From: Oscillospiraceae bacterium
GTDB taxonomy: Bacteria; Bacillota; Clostridia; Oscillospirales; CAG-272
Assembly: GCA_015065135.1 (NCBI GenBank)
Contig: SVQY01000023.1
Coordinates: 1 to 34,997, forward strand
DNA: 34,997 nt
Direction of reading: 5' to 3'
Below are positions 34,031-34,997 of this stretch, one piece after another (the stretch's first letter is position 1; the number at the start of each line of letters is the position of its first letter). The notes beneath the pieces were generated by a model. The model searched no databases, was not told the origin of the DNA, and was given only the letters and a program-made list of their open reading frames with translations. The position numbers and the translations under genes are program-made.

Positions 34031-34997
34031 TCAATAATTCAGAATCGCGCCCTTATCGGCGGAGCTGACCATAGCGGCATAGCGCTTCAGATAGCCGGAA
34101 ATATTCTCTTTCTTCTTGATCGGCATTTCGGCACGGCGCTGCTGCATTTCCTCGTCGCTGACCTTCAGCTCGATCTTGTAATCGGGGATATTGATGGAGA
34201 TGATGTCGCCGTCCTTCACATAGGCGATAGGGCCGCCGCTGACCGCCTCGGGAGAGCAATGTCCGATAGAGGCACCGCGAGTAGCGCCCGAGAAGCGACC
34301 GTCGGTAATGAGGGCCACGTCAGAGCCGAGGCCCATACCCTGGATAGCAGAGGTGGGGTTCAGCATCTCGCGCATACCGGGACCGCCTGCGGGACCCTCG
34401 TAGCGGATGACCACCACATCGCCCTTGACGATCTTGCCGCCGTGGATGGCCGCAATGGCATCCTCCTCGCTCTCAAATACCTTGGCAGGGCCCTCATGCA
34501 CCAGCATTTCGGGAGCCACGGCGGAGCGCTTGACCACGCAGCCGTCGGGGGCAAGGTTTCCCTTCAGCACGGCAATACCGCCGGTGGAGCTGTAGGGATT
34601 GGAAACGCGGCGGATCACGGTATCATCCAGAATATCCGCATCGGCAATATTCTCCGCCATGGTCTTGCCGGTACAGGTCATAACAGAGGTGTCCAGCAAG
34701 CCGAGGGTGGAGATCTCCTTCAGCACGGCATACACGCCGCCCGCCTCGTTCAGATCCTCCATGTAAGTGGGGCCTGCAGGGGCCAGGTGGCAGAGGTTGG
34801 GGGTCTTTTCGCTGATGGCGTTGACCTCTTCAAGGTCAAAATTCACGCCGCACTCATTGGCAATAGCGGGCAGGTGCAGCATCGAGTTGGTGGAGCAGCC
34901 CAGTGCCATATCGGCGGTGATGGCATTGCGGATCGCCGCTGCCGTCATGATATCGCGGGGACGGATGTTCTTTTTCACCAGATCCATGACCTGCATA
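34031..34997 (-). CDS. ilvD: Dihydroxy-acid dehydratase, C-terminal part (5' end outside window)
   Basis: About 322 C-terminal residues of IlvD, an Fe-S enzyme that dehydrates dihydroxyvalerate and dihydroxymethylvalerate to the keto acids used by IlvE. Visible are [33 protein letters not shown] and the signature [14 protein letters not shown] followed by IGHCSPEA. The frame runs off the right edge. The apparent first residue, an internal Met in the GMQVM(D/E)L region, is not a start. It is the most upstream visible gene of the cluster, so the promoter and any leader lie outside the window. Confidence 0.96.
   Translation of the reverse strand, partial: MQVMDLVKKNIRPRDIMTAAAIRNAITADMALGCSTNSMLHLPAIANECGVNFDLEEVNAISEKTPNLCHLAPAGPTYMEDLNEAGGVYAVLKEISTLGLLDTSVMTCTGKTMAENIADADILDDTVIRRVSNPYSSTGGIAVLKGNLAPDGCVVKRSAVAPEMLVHEGPAKVFESEEDAIAAIHGGKIVKGDVVVIRYEGPAGGPGMREMLNPTSAIQGMGLGSDVALITDGRFSGATRGASIGHCSPEAVSGGPIAYVKDGDIISINIPDYKIELKVSDEEMQQRRAEMPIKKKENISGYLKRYAAMVSSADKGAILNY

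Overview
This 35-kb window looks like a chromosome segment from a gut-type Bacillota (class Clostridia, Oscillospirales/Christensenellales-like). The grounds are AAGGAGG-type ribosome binding sites, sigma-A promoters with 16-17 nt spacers, a CIRCE operator before groES, the short HisG plus HisZ plus YerC histidine cluster, and several carbohydrate-active enzymes. The taxonomic placement is inference; the gene families are clear.

Layout, left to right. (a) 1-2517 (+): C-terminal part of a large repeat-containing surface or secreted protein, then a convergent AGCS amino acid:Na+ symporter (2580-3917, -). (b) 3970-6106 (+): CIRCE-controlled groES-groEL with a strong hairpin terminator. (c) 6186-7170: an unrecognised 181-aa gene (-) preceded by a highly structured 5' leader. 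That leader has its own promoter, a long paired domain, and mutually exclusive antiterminator and terminator hairpins, so it is a candidate undescribed riboswitch or attenuator. Next to it is a palindromic dispersed-repeat-like element. (d) 7174-8262 (-): a lipoprotein that may be a GH43-like beta-propeller. It diverges from a five-gene sugar operon (8468-14737, +) encoding an XRE-PfkB fusion, a class II aldolase, a GH30 glycosidase, a fucose/arabinose-isomerase-like protein and a sorbose-1-phosphate-reductase-like dehydrogenase. Together these would cover release, isomerisation, phosphorylation, aldol cleavage and redox of an unknown sugar. (e) 14822-17295 (-): a cyclase-family hydrolase and a GH127 beta-L-arabinofuranosidase-like enzyme, with palindromes at their promoter. 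(f) 17467-18252 (+): a NagD-type HAD phosphatase.

(g) 18567-26295 (-): a ten-gene, translationally coupled histidine operon, yerC-hisZ-hisG-hisD-hisC-hisB-hisH-hisA-hisF-hisIE. It has a clear promoter whose -35 box lies inside an inverted repeat. Histidinol-phosphatase is the only step not encoded. (h) 26447-34997 (-): a branched-chain amino acid cluster, ilvD (cut by the right edge), a sugar-phosphate isomerase-like gene, leuC, leuD, leuB, a DUF815-type AAA ATPase, ilvA, ridA and ilvE, closed by a hairpin terminator. Its promoter is outside the window.

No tRNA, rRNA, CRISPR array, insertion sequence or phage gene was seen. The most unusual items are the structured leader at 6750-6913, the sugar operon with its regulator-kinase fusion, and the two extra genes inside the ilv-leu cluster.
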